A stretch of DNA of 64,000 nt from Microbotryum silenes-acaulis (GCA_003665825.1 QPFY01000006.1:930001-994000); one strand, 5' to 3'; positions 30,986 to 42,176 are shown, counted from the stretch's first letter. Made by a program: numbers and translations. The notes: generated from the sequence alone by a model not told the origin.

Positions 30986-32345
30986 CCCGCGCAGGAATTT
31001 CCCCAAGCACGCTCCCGCCGCACTGGGTCAGTTCCGCACTGCCTGCTGTTGCCGTACCAGTATTCGCTGCGTACCTTTGCCACCTCCTGCCAAGGTTGGT
31101 TGCCGTCCTAGATCTCTTCCTGCCCTCACGTCCTTTGGCTGACAGGTTCCGAGCGTCTCACAGGACCTCCCCAGCGATACGAACACGCAACTGCCTCCCA
31201 GTCTTCTGCCCTGCCAGACTACGACGGACAGCTGCCCACTGCGTACGCCTCTTCTTCTCAACCTTCCTTGTTGGATTGTTGACTGACTGTTCATACCCTG
31301 TATGCAGCCATTCTGCCCTACACCTGCCAGTGTAACCGCACCTTCTTCTGCTGAGTACCGAGTCACGCTCCCAGAGCTAAGGTACATCACTCCCCCGCAT
31401 CAGGCTCTACCTCTTGGTACTCCTGCTCACAACTGTCCTTGTTGGGCATGTTGGCTTACTTGGCTACCTTGCGCAACAGACTACACTCGCCACCCAACGT
31501 GCCAGCGTTCAGGGTCGGTCCCCTTATCACAAGTGTCACGCTTTCCAAGCAAAGGTATGCTATGCCAAGGCTCCCAGTCTTTGCAGTATTCTGAGTACTA
31601 ATAGGATCCACGCTTTCCAAGCAAAGTGTCCTATTTTTGAGCTCCTCCCACCCACCCTTCAAAAAAAAAAAAACTTGTTGGTATCTTTTCTTTCTTTTAT
31701 TATTTCTCTTATTATCTCTGGGTCTCTCGTCTCGTGGGTACTTTCTTCCAACCCATTCCGTTTGTTACGGGATCATGCCTGATACTGCAACTCGACTGGT
31801 CCCCGCTACCTGGTCCGGACCGCGCTTCTACGAAAGAGTCGACCTGGCGAAGTCGACGTGCAGCATTTGACGTTCCCTTTGTCCCAACTGGTCGCGCGGC
31901 GGGTGGCAAGTCTTAATTAAAGTGTTGGCCGCCAGCTGTAGCTGCCTTTTACCGGCGCGCTCACAAAGGGGAAGGAGGGTCTGTGATCTGCGACCAATTC
32001 GACCGTCAGAACTTGCAAGTCGTCTTTGACCGTGAATCTAAAGCTATTTGCACGCTGCAAACACTTCGTCACAGAGGTGAGATCTATTACACGGTAAGTA
32101 TGTAGATGACTGCCCAGCGAGCGACGCCAAGCTCGTCCATCCTTTCAACCTCGAGGTCAGCCTTTAGGCCTTCAGGCTTCAGGCGAAGTGATGCTCAACC
32201 GGGGTGCTGGCTTCGATGTCGAAGCTTAGTGCCAACGATCTCGAAGCTTAGTGTCAATGCTGTACCCTAACATCACGCGGAACTCGAGATTGCATACCTT
32301 TGTTTTCAGACCCTTGACCTTCCATTCTATTTTTACTAGACGCAG
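30986..32345. other. repeat-derived sequence, no supported gene
   Basis: Pyrimidine-rich on the plus strand with a direct repeat CACGCTTTCCAAGCAAAG (31537 and 31607) and an A13 tract at 31661-31673. This could be the 3' end of a SINE/LINE-like insertion beginning with repeat B. A short frame near 31981-32093 (FDRQNLQVVFDRES...) ends at a perfect donor GTAAGTATG (32094) and could be an upstream exon of the Ste12-like gene, but I cannot show it. Confidence 0.4.
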
Positions 32346-33249
32346 GAGCTCCGAGTGGACCTCGAGATGCAGCATCTACAGGCCTTTCTGGATTCAGCAC
32401 CGGCGCAGTTGCACGCGTCTCGTCCTCGACTCAACCCCTCATTGATTGACGGCGACCTGCCCACTGCCCCGCCAAGCCGCACTATATTACGCTTTAAACT
32501 TTCTGACCAGGAAGGAATTTCTTGCATACTCTGGGAGGACAAGTTCTATATTACAAGCACTGACATACTGCGGATTATAGCCTTTCGCCTAAAACTGCTG
32601 AGTGGCCCCGGGCCGCTTCTGTCATGGAAGAAGCTTGAAGGAGGTGTGTTCAGCGATCTTCGAAATCTCAAAGAGGGACGTGGTTCGTTAATGTTGGAGT
32701 CCAAGGTACGGCAAGTCATGACTTACTCACCATCGCTGGTAGCGACTGATAGAATTGCCACAGTCCGAACTTCTGCAGCTTTTGTTCCAGCATCGATGCG
32801 TCCGCACTCAAAAGAAGCAAAAGATTTTTCTCTGGCAAAGTGTTCCCCATGAGCAATTGTACTGTTCGGCCGTCAACAGACACGGCCTGCTTCCATCCGT
32901 CGTTATACAGCAGCCGAGGCTGTTAGGACACTCAAGCAATGCGTCCAGAGGCGTCCACTCGACACAACAGCGATCGGTGAGCGTTGGACAAAGAAAGAAG
33001 GCGCTCTATGATAGTATGTCACTGTCTGATCACGGTAGTTATAGCAGGAACAGACTCTCCAAAGTCATGGTGCCACAGCAGAAGGCCCCAACAAGAGCTT
33101 CGCATGCCCTCTGGCTTCCTGCGACCGCAAATTTTATCGGCAAGAGCATTCACTGCGCCACCTCAGAGTTCACACTCAAGAGCGACCACACACCTGTTCG
33201 CAATGCTTCAAGGGCTTTGCTCGACTTGACAATCTCCGGGCCCACGTGA
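32346..33249 (+). pseudogene. Ste12-like transcription factor, N-terminal STE domain only
   Basis: Ste12 proteins control mating and filamentation downstream of MAP kinases in fungi. Exon 1, 32346-32705, follows the acceptor GACGCAG; intron 32706-32763; exon 2, 32764-33249, in frame. Diagnostic STE-domain text: RFKLSDQEGISCILWEDKFY, ITSTDILRIIAFR, EEGVFSDLRNLK-like GGVFSDLRNLKEG, then across the junction SELLQLLFQHRCVRTQKKQK and IFLWQSVPHEQLY. After this the sequence diverges from the family (VNRHGLL instead of a D-L-K-R-E helix) and stops after 160 residues of Ser-rich text. No C2H2 zinc fingers are seen. It is therefore a truncated or strongly diverged copy. Its 3' end faces the oxodicarboxylate carrier 148 bp away. 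Confidence 0.7.
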
Positions 33250-33397
33250 GTTCGATCTTGTACCGGGTGACAACGGAAGAAGCTGAGCATGGCGCCGTCC
33301 ATATAAATTCAGGAGCGCACGCATCGCAGGCAATGCGCAGCTCGAGACGGGTGTGGAGAACTTTAGGACGGTGCCAATTACGCTTACATCACTTGTA

Positions 33398-35163
33398 CTA
33401 TAAATATGGAACCCCAAGCTGTTTTCTAAACATGTCGAGTGTGAACTCCACGACGAGGAGCAGCACTCCGCCACCAGGCGCGAGTCGGAGTACCTTTGGC
33501 ACGAACCCTGAGTAGAGCGCACCAATGCCCTCCTCCCGAGCGATGAGCAGGAGAGAAGGGAAGGTCCAATTGTACTTGGGAGTCGATCCTGCAACCTGTG
33601 GGTAGCATTATAAGAATACAATCCAGAGAGCGAAGGTCACACAGATGGAGGAGCCGTAAGTATGGCAAGAGTCGCTCAGCGTTTTGATCAACGACATGAA
33701 AAGCACGGCAGGATCGGCATCTCTACGGACCTTGATCGAGTTCTGCACGCGGGATTTGACCACATCGACTGATTTTTGAAAGCGATAGATCCGAGGTCAG
33801 TCCAGACTGAAGCAAAAGAGGACAGAAAGGAAGAAGGCAAGCACCTAGATCGAGTAAACGTACATGGGGTGTTGAAAGCCGTTCCAACAAAGCCACCAAT
33901 GGCACCAGACACGAAATTGTTGAACAGCTCGCCAGATTTGTTCTGTTTAATACAAGCCGTCAACGGCTTGATTCAGCCCGCAGAATGTCAAAACGCAGAC
34001 CAGACCCGGGTTGACGAACCTCGGCCTTAGGCATCAGAGCGCGGACTTGGAAGATGCACCCAAAGTATCCTCCGTTCCATGTCACATGGCTAAAGTGTAG
34101 GGGGCTCATAAAACAGGTCAGCCCGAGCAGCAGAGGGTCGCGGGGGTCGACGTACCGCCAGAACGTAGGTTCGAGGCCGGCATAAAGGCCCAACAAGCCT
34201 TCCTTGCGCACAATCTGGCCCACAACATCCATCGGCCCCTTATAGGTGCTATTCTTGTCCTGCAGTCGGATCTTGACCAATTCAAAAGGCACGACCACCA
34301 CACTTTCCGTGGCCCCAGCGCTGCAACCCGTGAGGATCGACAGCCCCTGGGTCATCTTGTCAGTTCCAAGTGCCGATTTGTACGTATTGCCCCAGAAATC
34401 ATTGGCAGCGAACTTGACGGCGCGCTTGGGTGCCTCGAGCATCAACGGCGGCACGAGTCCCCGGTATAGGCGGCCAGCGCTAATCAAGGAGGCAGCAGTT
34501 CCACATGAGTGCCCCTGTTCCGAGCCGTGACCGGATCGCATCTGTAAACTGACCCCTCGCGAGCGATAATCTTTTTGAAGCAGTCGACCATCCCATTGTA
34601 ATGCTCCGCACCAGCGACGGGTTTTCCGACCTGAAGTTGCATACGGGTCTTGACCTGCATGGCCGGGGGGGGGGGGGGGGGGGGGAAACGGCAAAGGGAG
34701 AACAGAGCGTTGGCTTGGCTGAGACGCAACTCAACGAGACCATAGGGCATCTTGTCGCGCAGACTGACCACATCTGGTAGACGCCCGCGATTGCACACGA
34801 AAACGGTTGGAGCAGACGCAACGGAACGAGGGGAGAAGGAGAGGGTGTGGGAGGGAGAGATGATCAGCAGCGGTAACAATCGTGGTTCGGGCTGTGACAT
34901 GCCGAGGAGACGAGAGACGGACCTAGCGGGTAGAGGCACAGCAGCTCGGTGACACCAGCGATTGCACCCGCAGTGAACTGATAGACGAAGGGCAGGGCTG
35001 AGTCGATTTAGCAACGCGGTGGGTGGAGTGATGGAGTGGTAGAGTCAGCAAAAGGGACCCTGTCAGGCCCCTGTCACGGAGATTAGCCATGCCATCGTCC
35101 GTGATGGGGTGGGGACTGACGCTTCCTGTTTCGCGCGACCGGTGTCGAGTCATTGGAGGACAT
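33398..35163 (-). CDS. ODC1: mitochondrial 2-oxodicarboxylate carrier
   Basis: Inner-membrane carrier that exchanges 2-oxoadipate/2-oxoglutarate and related dicarboxylates between mitochondria and cytosol, used in lysine metabolism. Rebuilt exons (minus): 35163-35121, 34997-34923, 34773-34769 (5 nt), 34654-34554, 34479-34156, 34089-34020, 33942-33864, 33768-33731, 33595-33398. All in frame, 310 residues, usual for the family. Three carrier repeats with signatures PLDVVK, PFELVK and PFDVVK (P-x-D/E-x-x-K); the first and third are assembled across introns. Other family text: PLPFVYQFTAGAIAGVTELL, EAPKRAVKFAANDFWG, WNGGYFGCIFQVR, GGFVGTAFNTP and FVPKVLRLAPGGG. Odc versus other carriers was judged from EAPKRAVKF and WNGGYFG. 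Confidence 0.92.
34769..34773 (-). other. 5-nt microexon of the carrier gene
   Basis: ATGTG on the minus strand, flanked by acceptor CTACCAG (34774-34780) and donor GTCAGT (34763-34768). With CTAG before and GTCAAG after, it restores L-D-V-V-K. Skipping it would give a frameshift and lose the Asp of the first carrier signature. Confidence 0.8.
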
Positions 35164-35320
35164 GATGAGCAAAGAGGACCAAGTCCGGGGGGTGAGACTT
35201 GCAGCTACTCGTGCGACAGTTGCAGGAAGTAACCGATGAATTCGGAGAGCGACACCAGAGATGGGGAACAGGCTAAGTTCAACGCCGGGTGATGCCGGGC
35301 TGTCCAAAGGGAAGAAGTCT
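35164..35320 (-). promoter_or_regulatory. promoter region of the carrier gene, bounded by repeat A
   Basis: 157 bp between the carrier start codon and the edge of repeat A copy 2. No TATA box recognised. The upstream control sequence must either be this short or include the repeat. Confidence 0.4.
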
Positions 35321-35533
35321 ACACATGCGCGCGCGAACCTTATGGATTTCCTACGGCAGGACCCGCCGTATGTCTTCTCTACGGAGGTGATGCAATTTAT
35401 GTAAGGCGGTTTTATAGAGCTCCCGTAAGAGCAAAGCTACTTTATGGCTGCCTTAGGCGGTCGTTCTAGTATCCGTATGGACATTGGGTTATCAGGTCCG
35501 TAGGGGCGCCGGTTTGCGGCGGTGACCCTACGC
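35321..35533 (+). repeat. dispersed repeat A, copy 2 (213 bp)
   Basis: One mismatch to 25312-25524. Begins 158 bp upstream of the carrier start codon. After it comes GTGCCGTACAGCTAGCG and a short inverted pair GGTAAGGATT-C-AACCCTTACC (about 35572-35592), not present at copy 1. Confidence 0.9.
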
Positions 35534-36110
35534 GTGCCGTACAGCTAGCGTAAAAACGGCCTTTGCGGCCGCGGTAAGGATTCAACCCTTACCGCATTCG
35601 TCAATGAGGTGAGCACTAAAGTGCACAAGAGACGGGATCGATAATGTTTCACGTACAGAACGTGGAGGTAGGCCGTATGGGTTTATTTCACCTAGTGTAT
35701 GTATGGTAGCATTAGTTTTGTCCCGATAGGGAATTCTTGCGTGTCACTGCATCCAAAAGGTGGCACGTGACGTCGTGAGCGGTCGCTGTTTCCAGGGTTC
35801 CCCATTAGATAAGACTAGGTGCGGCGGCGCGCCACCTCCCACCGTAACCGTTGACCCGCTGCAATGTGATGTACTTTGCTGCGACAGCTGCGGTACTGTT
35901 GAGTAACGGAAGCGTAGTGGTTGAAGTCGGGAGAGAAGAGCGCGACGACGATCAAATGTACAGAGCCTTCATTTCATCACTGAACTCTTTTTTTTGTTCT
36001 CTGGGAGCCCGATGATGGGCTCAGATCGTCGTCGAGACCCGTGTCGAGTGTGACCTTTTCACGGGTGCCTCCCGACATCGACATCCCTCACCTGCTATTG
36101 CCGGACCTTC
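35534..36110. other. no supported gene
   Basis: Unassigned, with a hairpin GAGCCC-GATGAT-GGGCTC at 36005-36022 just beyond the helicase remnant. It might be the 3' hairpin of that Helitron, but no clear CTRR follows. Confidence 0.4.
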
Positions 36111-36111
36111 A

Positions 36112-37590
36112 CTATGGAGCTTTGAGGTAACTCTTAATTTCAACATTATCCGCTTCTCCGTTCTCAGTCTGATGAAGCAAAACTCTGACACCCTCCACAT
36201 TCGTTGCTCGGGACAACGCGACATACAACTTGTTACGATCACCTGTCTCAAGCTTCGAATTGGTTCCATCCACTTCCACGCTCTTCTTCGATTTGATTCC
36301 ATCGTCGCGCTCCTTGGCCGTTCCATCGGCTTCCATTTCGGATCTCGAGCTTCGGGCTCATTCTCTCGATTTCATTCTACTCGCTTCTGATTCCTTCTAC
36401 ACACGCTCTCCACTCTTTTAGGATAGTTCCATGACCTTCGATAACATTCCACGGGTTTTACTATAAAAGGCGGCCCATTTGTAGACGTTCCTTTGCTTCC
36501 TGCAAGCAACAACATCATCCTTGATCCCATAGTCCCTAGTCCCTAGTCCCAATCCATCTCGAGAGCCACCACCTTGACCTACTTCCGTTGCTTCACGGTC
36601 CTAACCTGATCTCACACTCGAGACTCCCTCGCACCTCGTCTCTCCCTCGTCCACACCGTCTAGCCCCGCCTAGGTCTCCCCAGCCGCGAGGACCGTCATA
36701 CAACTGGCCGTGAGAAAGGCGTCTCCAGACACACTCTTACCTGTTGAGACTCTGAAGGTACTCGATCAAGAACAGTGATTCGTCTTGCAGCAGGTCGAGT
36801 ACCATGTCGTTGATCTGGTCCACCTGCGAATTTTTGGGCGCCAGAATTGCTCGATCTCGGAAGTATTCGACTTTTTCGCCTATTGACGTATTGTCCAGTT
36901 CGAGCGCGGGGACGGGATAAACGTGTCTGATTAACCCGGATCTGTTCCTCGTGGTCGCCGGCAGGAGAAGCTCACGTGGGAGCGCGATAGAGTCTTCTGT
37001 TTTGTTCGCCGAGCCATCTCCAACTCTTAAGAGCCAATCTGCAAAGTCCTGTGCGTTTGCCCGTTCCGTTTCAGTCACAAATCCCCTGTGATGTTACAGT
37101 CCAACCGGTCAGTTAGTCATGCTGCCCTGCGCTGTGCTGTTGAAAGATTGGCACACACCTACCAACACGACGGTCACTCCACCGAACCGAGCCGTTGAGG
37201 ATCTGCCACGGGATGGTGAGCCGCATTTCACGGAACCAGAGCCAGTTTTCTTGCGTGATTCGTTACAACTATCAGTATTCTTGCTGTTGACCATCTGTAG
37301 CAATGGCAGTGAAGACTCACATTTAGTGTCCCATGGACCCGGAATCTCAACCGTACGACGTCAATCCTTCCGCTGTGTCACTGATGTCCCATGTCTGTTT
37401 TTCGTATCAGTTCTTCCGTCATATCTAAGACTGCACAGCCATGTCAAGTCATAACTCACGCATGCAGTGTCACCAGCTGATGGTGAAGAAAAACAACTCG
37501 AGGGTTGACATTCAAAGAAGACGTGTTGAAGGGAATTGCTGCTTGGTAGTTTTCCATTAGCTCCTGAACAATCCCACACCAAGAGCACAG
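36112..37590 (-). pseudogene. Pif1-type helicase remnant of a Helitron
   Basis: Three separated minus-strand pieces in N-to-C order. At 37303-37109, ARFGGVTVVLVGVCQSF resembles the helicase motif F-G-G-x-T-V-V-x-G-G-D-F-x-Q with key residues lost. At 37078-36737, [18 protein letters not shown], then IYP-like HVYPVPALE, then [20 protein letters not shown] and LVLD-like [10 protein letters not shown]. At 36260-36112, RNKLYVALSRATNVEGVRVLL is the last helicase motif. This is the order found in Helitron RepHel and Pif1 proteins. Long gaps and lost motifs show it is dead. Confidence 0.7.
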
Positions 37591-38330
37591 TTCATGAAGT
37601 TACTTACTCGAATCCGTAGTTATGCTGCATGCGGCAGCCATTTCTTGAGAAAACTTGTCCCGTATTCGTTGCAGAGCTTCCACGACGACCGCTTCGGATG
37701 TCGCGAGCTCGAGGTGGCGATGGGATGAGGTGTGAAGAGCAGGAGGGAGAAAGATGGAGAAGCCTGCGCCTCAGTTTAAACCGGGTTCATAGAATGTCGC
37801 GGAAGGCCGCGGAACGTCGTGGAGTGAAGCCCAGTGTCGGCAAGCCGTGACACGCTGGCGGGGCCCCTAACGGCGGAATTGGCGCACTGGCCGACACTAC
37901 CCGAAGTCTGGCATAGATTTCGACAGTGGCAGGAACTGGATGATTGAAGGAACTACCCTACGATGTGGTAGACACGCAAGACAGGTCGTTTCAGTCTGCT
38001 TCGGGAAGCAGAGAGTCATGTGCCAGGCTGCTTTGATGGAAAATGGAACCTCGGCGAACGTAGGCGAAACGGTCTGTTGCTGGCCGATCCATGCTGAATC
38101 AGCGCTAGCTAGCTGGGACGCGCTGGACCGAGAGCTGCCGATGACGTCACGCCACGTGGTTTGTCTTTTGTTCTTTGACGTTCTTTGTCTGACGCGACAG
38201 TTGGATTTCGTTCTTTGACGTTCTTTGTCTCCCGTTACGTCTTTAGTAGATAGTAGATAGTAGATTCTTTTAGTAGTTTAGTAGAAGTAGATAGATCGAT
38301 AGATAGTTTTAAGGATAAGGATTAGGGTAA
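37591..38330. other. no supported gene
   Basis: Contains a short tandem repeat (GTTCTTTGACGTTCTTTGTCT twice, 38168-38232) and TAGTAGATAGTAGATAGTAG-type repeats (38243-38305) directly outside the Helitron 3' end. Confidence 0.5.
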
Positions 38331-39035
38331 CCAGTGGGATCCCGTTAAATTAACGGGCGGATGGAATTCAAATCGCATGAGAATCGAAGAACAGTCTACA
38401 TGATTTTAGCAGAGGTAAACAAAAACAAACAAAAAACGCAAAGATTTTCTATTCATCGCCGAAACAGCCTGCCCATTCAAACATTCGTGCAATGAGATCT
38501 GGACGGTGGCATGCTTTGTCGTTCGGCCACAGTGCAGCCTTGATTTCCGGCCATTCGCTAATGGAGTCGCGCGTCACCGTGATGAACAGCACGGAGGTTT
38601 TCCATGTTTGACAACGCACGCCATCGTAGCGTCCGTGCAAGTAGTACGCAAAGAATTGTGAACCTGACACTGCACCGCTGGCGCGCCGCATCACGTGACA
38701 GACGCCAGCCTCGCCCCGCGCGTCAGGCGTCAGGCGGACCTCTGCTGTAGAAGCAATGTCATGCAAAGCCACGCGCTTGCCGTCCATTAAATACAATATA
38801 AGTGTAAACACTGTTTGACATCAACGAAAAAGTGAAGGAAAATACTGGGAACGCTGTAGCTTCGTTCGACCGGCACGAAAAATACAAAACTCGCCACAGA
38901 GCTTGTACATGACTTCTGATCGGAACATGGACACCACAGGCAGGTGCGGCAGACACAACAGTATGCTGGTACATCCATAACCTACTCAAAAATAGCGATT
39001 TTAGGTACATTCCTTAACTCACCTTTTTTTTTATA
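38331..39035 (-). mobile_element. small non-autonomous Helitron (copy B) with Rep fragment
   Basis: About 0.7 kb on the minus strand. The 5' part (39035 to 38700) matches Helitron copy C at 13.86 kb in block order (A9 stretch, ATGTACCTAAAATYGC, CAAGCGCGTGG, TTTGCATGACA). The 3' part (38640-38450) encodes YDGVRCQTWKTSVLFITVT, then SEWPEIKAALWPNDKACHRP and DLIARMFEWAGCFGDE, the same Rep segment that ends copy A. It finishes with hairpin CCCGTTAATTTAACGGG (38357-38341), ATCCCA and CTGG (38334-38331) followed by T. The 5' tip is approximate. Confidence 0.75.
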
Positions 39036-39266
39036 GAGGTAGGAAAAAAGCGCACTTCGCAGCGAACGGCTGTGGGCAACTTGGCAGGGGATCGCTGAGC
39101 GCCCTGACCTGAGCCTAGCTGAGCTGGGCCTAGCTCTGCCTAGAGTCGCGCGCCATCGTCAGCCCTCGCTCCGTCGACGCACAAACACTTGTTTGTGGCG
39201 TACATCACTAAAATCGCACTATACCACACATCGGCTCTCCCACCAAAGTCTACGAAGCAAACCAAA

Positions 39267-42176
39267 ATGGCCTCGCAGCCAGTACAAGCGGACCGGACGC
39301 GGCTCATCGTGACGAACCTGGCACGCTCTGTCCAGGATGCGCATCTCCGCCAGCACGTGCAGCTTTGTCCACCATCGCCGCCGGAGCTCACCGACGTTAA
39401 GGTGCTGCAGAAGCCTGACGGCACGTCACGCCGCCTCGCTTTCCTCGGATTCAAGTCGCATCAGGACGCAGACCGAGTGCTGGCCTGGCTCCAGCACAGT
39501 TGGGTGCAGGGGGCCCGCGGCGGCGCCCGCGTCAAGGTTGATTGGGCACAGGATGTGCGTTGTTGCGTCCCGTTCAACCGATCCGTGTCTCCCTTCTACC
39601 GCTGACATAGGACTGACTTGCGCGATATCCGCTCTGTATAGTCCTGCGGAGCTCCTCCACCTCGCAAGAAGGCAAGATTGGCAAGAGAGGAGCCAAGCAC
39701 GACTCCAGCGTCCCGCATGGCCAGAGACGCCGACGATGCACGACTCCTCGAATTCATGTCGGTTATGGCACCTCGTCGCAATCGTGCGGTCGAAATCTTG
39801 GATCAACCAGCCGGTCCTGGTTTCCCGAGTCACACAAGCGGCAATTTGCAACCAAAGGCCGTTCACGAGCATGGGCCTGGGCGAGAAACCGGAGCTCGAG
39901 TCGAAACCAAAACTTCCGACTCTGTCGCTCCGCCACTTTTCCTGCATGGTTCCAACCATGCATCTGCGGCCGGAGTGGGCGAGAGCACCGAGGGCGGATC
40001 TGTGATCGATGAAGCAGCTCGGGACGATTCGGTTTCGGACCAGGAATACTTTTCGCGTCGAAAGATAAATGGCTTAGACGACGAAGACTCGAGCGAGGGG
40101 TTCGGGGTGCAAACTCTTTTACCAGAACGGGCCCAATCACCGGGTACAGAGATCCGGCACGAAGTATGTAGCGGCGCCTCTCTTCATCACCCTGTGTACC
40201 CTCTCGCGCGCGTGCAGCGACTGATGACTCAACATATGTAGGCGTTCATGCAGAATGCGGATCTCGCGGATCTCTCGGCAAGCCCTGCCGATGGAGACCG
40301 GGCAATGGCCTTGCTTCTCGAGCATGGTCGACTGTTTTTGCGCAACCTTGCATATTCGGTGGCCGAACAAGACCTGCGCGATGCGCTGGGTAGCTTTGGC
40401 GAGATCAGCGACGTGAGCTCCATCTGAATGGGTGCTGTGTGCACACAACGTATGCCATGCCTGACTGGATCCGATGATACGCCTTCAGGTCCATGTCCCG
40501 GTTGACACCTCCTCAAAGTTGTCAAAAGGATTCGCATATGTCACATTCACAGCACCAGACTGTGCAGCTGCCGCGTTTCGGGCTTTGGACGGCCGGTCTT
40601 TCCAAGGTCGTCTTCTCCACATCATTCCGGCCGTGAGCAATGGATCCAACGTCGCAGACTCTCCGCGCGTCGATAGGAGCGTGCGAGACGGGCGCCTCGA
40701 AACTCGCAAAGCGAGCTCCGCCTCTGGTCTGACATGGGCGACTCTTTACATGAATGTGAGCCGCCTTTGGAGCTTTGACGAGAAGCTTCCACGACCACGA
40801 CAACTGAGCCTTTGCCAATTTGCCTCATAATCGTTCAGAGTGATGCCGTTATGACATCGGTGTCGGATCGTCTGGGCTTGTCAAAAGCAACACTGCTGGA
40901 TCCCACTGCGGATAGCGCTGCCGTCCGAGTCGCTCTCGCCGAAACTCACGTGATAACCGAGACGAAACACTATTTCCAGTCGGTTCGTTTGCAGGCCCAC
41001 AACCCTGGCCAATCCCAATTCCACTGATCACGAACGTTCTGAACAGGCTGGCGTGAACATCCCGTCCTTCGCCTCACGCGGGCCAAGGTCGACCACCACA
41101 ATCCTCGTCAAAAATATCCCCTTTGGAACAAGCAACGCAGTATTGAAAAATATGTTCGCTCTGTCTGGCTCAGTGACGCGCCTTCTCTTGCCGCCCAGCG
41201 GGACTATGGCCATTGTCGAGATGGGCGACGCTTCTTCAGCCTCTGCCGCTTGGCGACAGCTCGCGTACAAGAAGCTTGGGTCAAGTGTGCTATACCTCGA
41301 GAAAGCCCCCGCAGGGATCTGGGCGGTCGCCTCGAGCGACAGGTTGGGTGAGGACGCCCCCAAGTTCCCCCCGAACTCAATACCTGTCGCACCGAGCGCC
41401 AAGCCAAACGGACGCGTCTTCGAGACGAACGACGTTGCCAAGGCCGCCGAGGCCGGTAGCACTCTCTTCGTCAAGAACCTGGCTTTCGCCACCACGACAG
41501 AGGCTCTTCGATCCTCGTTCGAACACCTGCAAGAATTTGTGTTCGCGCGTGTTCAGACCAAACCTGATCCCATTACGCCTGGTCGCTCCCTGAGCATGGG
41601 CTTTGGGTTCGTTGGCTTTCGAACGCCATCTGCTGCACAACACGCAAAGGCTGTGCGGGATGGCCTGCTCCTTGATGGCCATCAGCTCGAAATTCGGATT
41701 GCGCATCGTGGCGGCGACGGCAAGAGTTCGACGGCAGACTCAGGAGTGCCGTCAGGGTCTGGAAACTCCACAAAGCTGCTCGTTAAAAACCTACCTTTCG
41801 AGATTACCCGAAAGGAGATCCGCGAGCTGTTCAGGTTAGTACTTTCATGGTCGCTGCCATGTGCCGCGCGCCGCCCGGAACAACCTTACCTCTAACCGCT
41901 CCGAACTATGTTCTTGATCACACCCGTAGTGCGTACGGACAGCTTCGATCGGTCCGCCTTCCTCGCAAGCTCGATCACAAGACGAGAGGATTCGCTTTTG
42001 TCGACTTTGCGACTCACCGAGATGCGCAATTCGCTTTGGCCGCGCTTGAGCACACTCATCTACTAGGCCGTCACCTCGTCTTCCAATGGGCCGACAGCAT
42101 CGAAGCTTCCATTGACAGCCTTCGCTCTCGGTCCAGCGTCCGTAAACCTCGTCCGAGGGGAAAATTTATCAAGTGA
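39267..42176 (+). CDS. MRD1: multiple RNA-binding-domain protein Mrd1 (18S rRNA processing)
   Basis: Nucleolar protein that binds pre-rRNA and U3 snoRNA and is needed for the early cuts that release 18S rRNA. Exons: 39267-39554, 39642-40163, 40242-40412, 40489-40755, 40839-40982, 41047-41834, 41930-42176. All GT-AG, all in frame, 808 residues (yeast Mrd1 887). Five RRMs, with RNP2/RNP1 pairs: LIVTNL (residues about 9-95); LFLRNL with GFAYVTF (about 297-390); ILVKNI (about 480-555, RNP1 weak as usual for RRM3); LFVKNL with GFGFVGF (about 600-685); LLVKNL with GFAFVDF (about 705-785). The spacer after RRM1 has LLEFMSVMAP and DQEYFSRR, typical of the family. It is tail to tail with a prefoldin remnant, 35 bp apart. 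Confidence 0.93.

Noticed and set aside
33426..33668. 80-residue minus ORF over the last carrier exon
   Set aside because: Out of frame with the carrier; the in-frame exon 33595-33398 gives the family C terminus.
38318..38330. GGATTAGGGTAA, telomere-repeat-like
   Set aside because: A single TTAGGG unit directly outside a Helitron end; no tandem array, so not telomeric.
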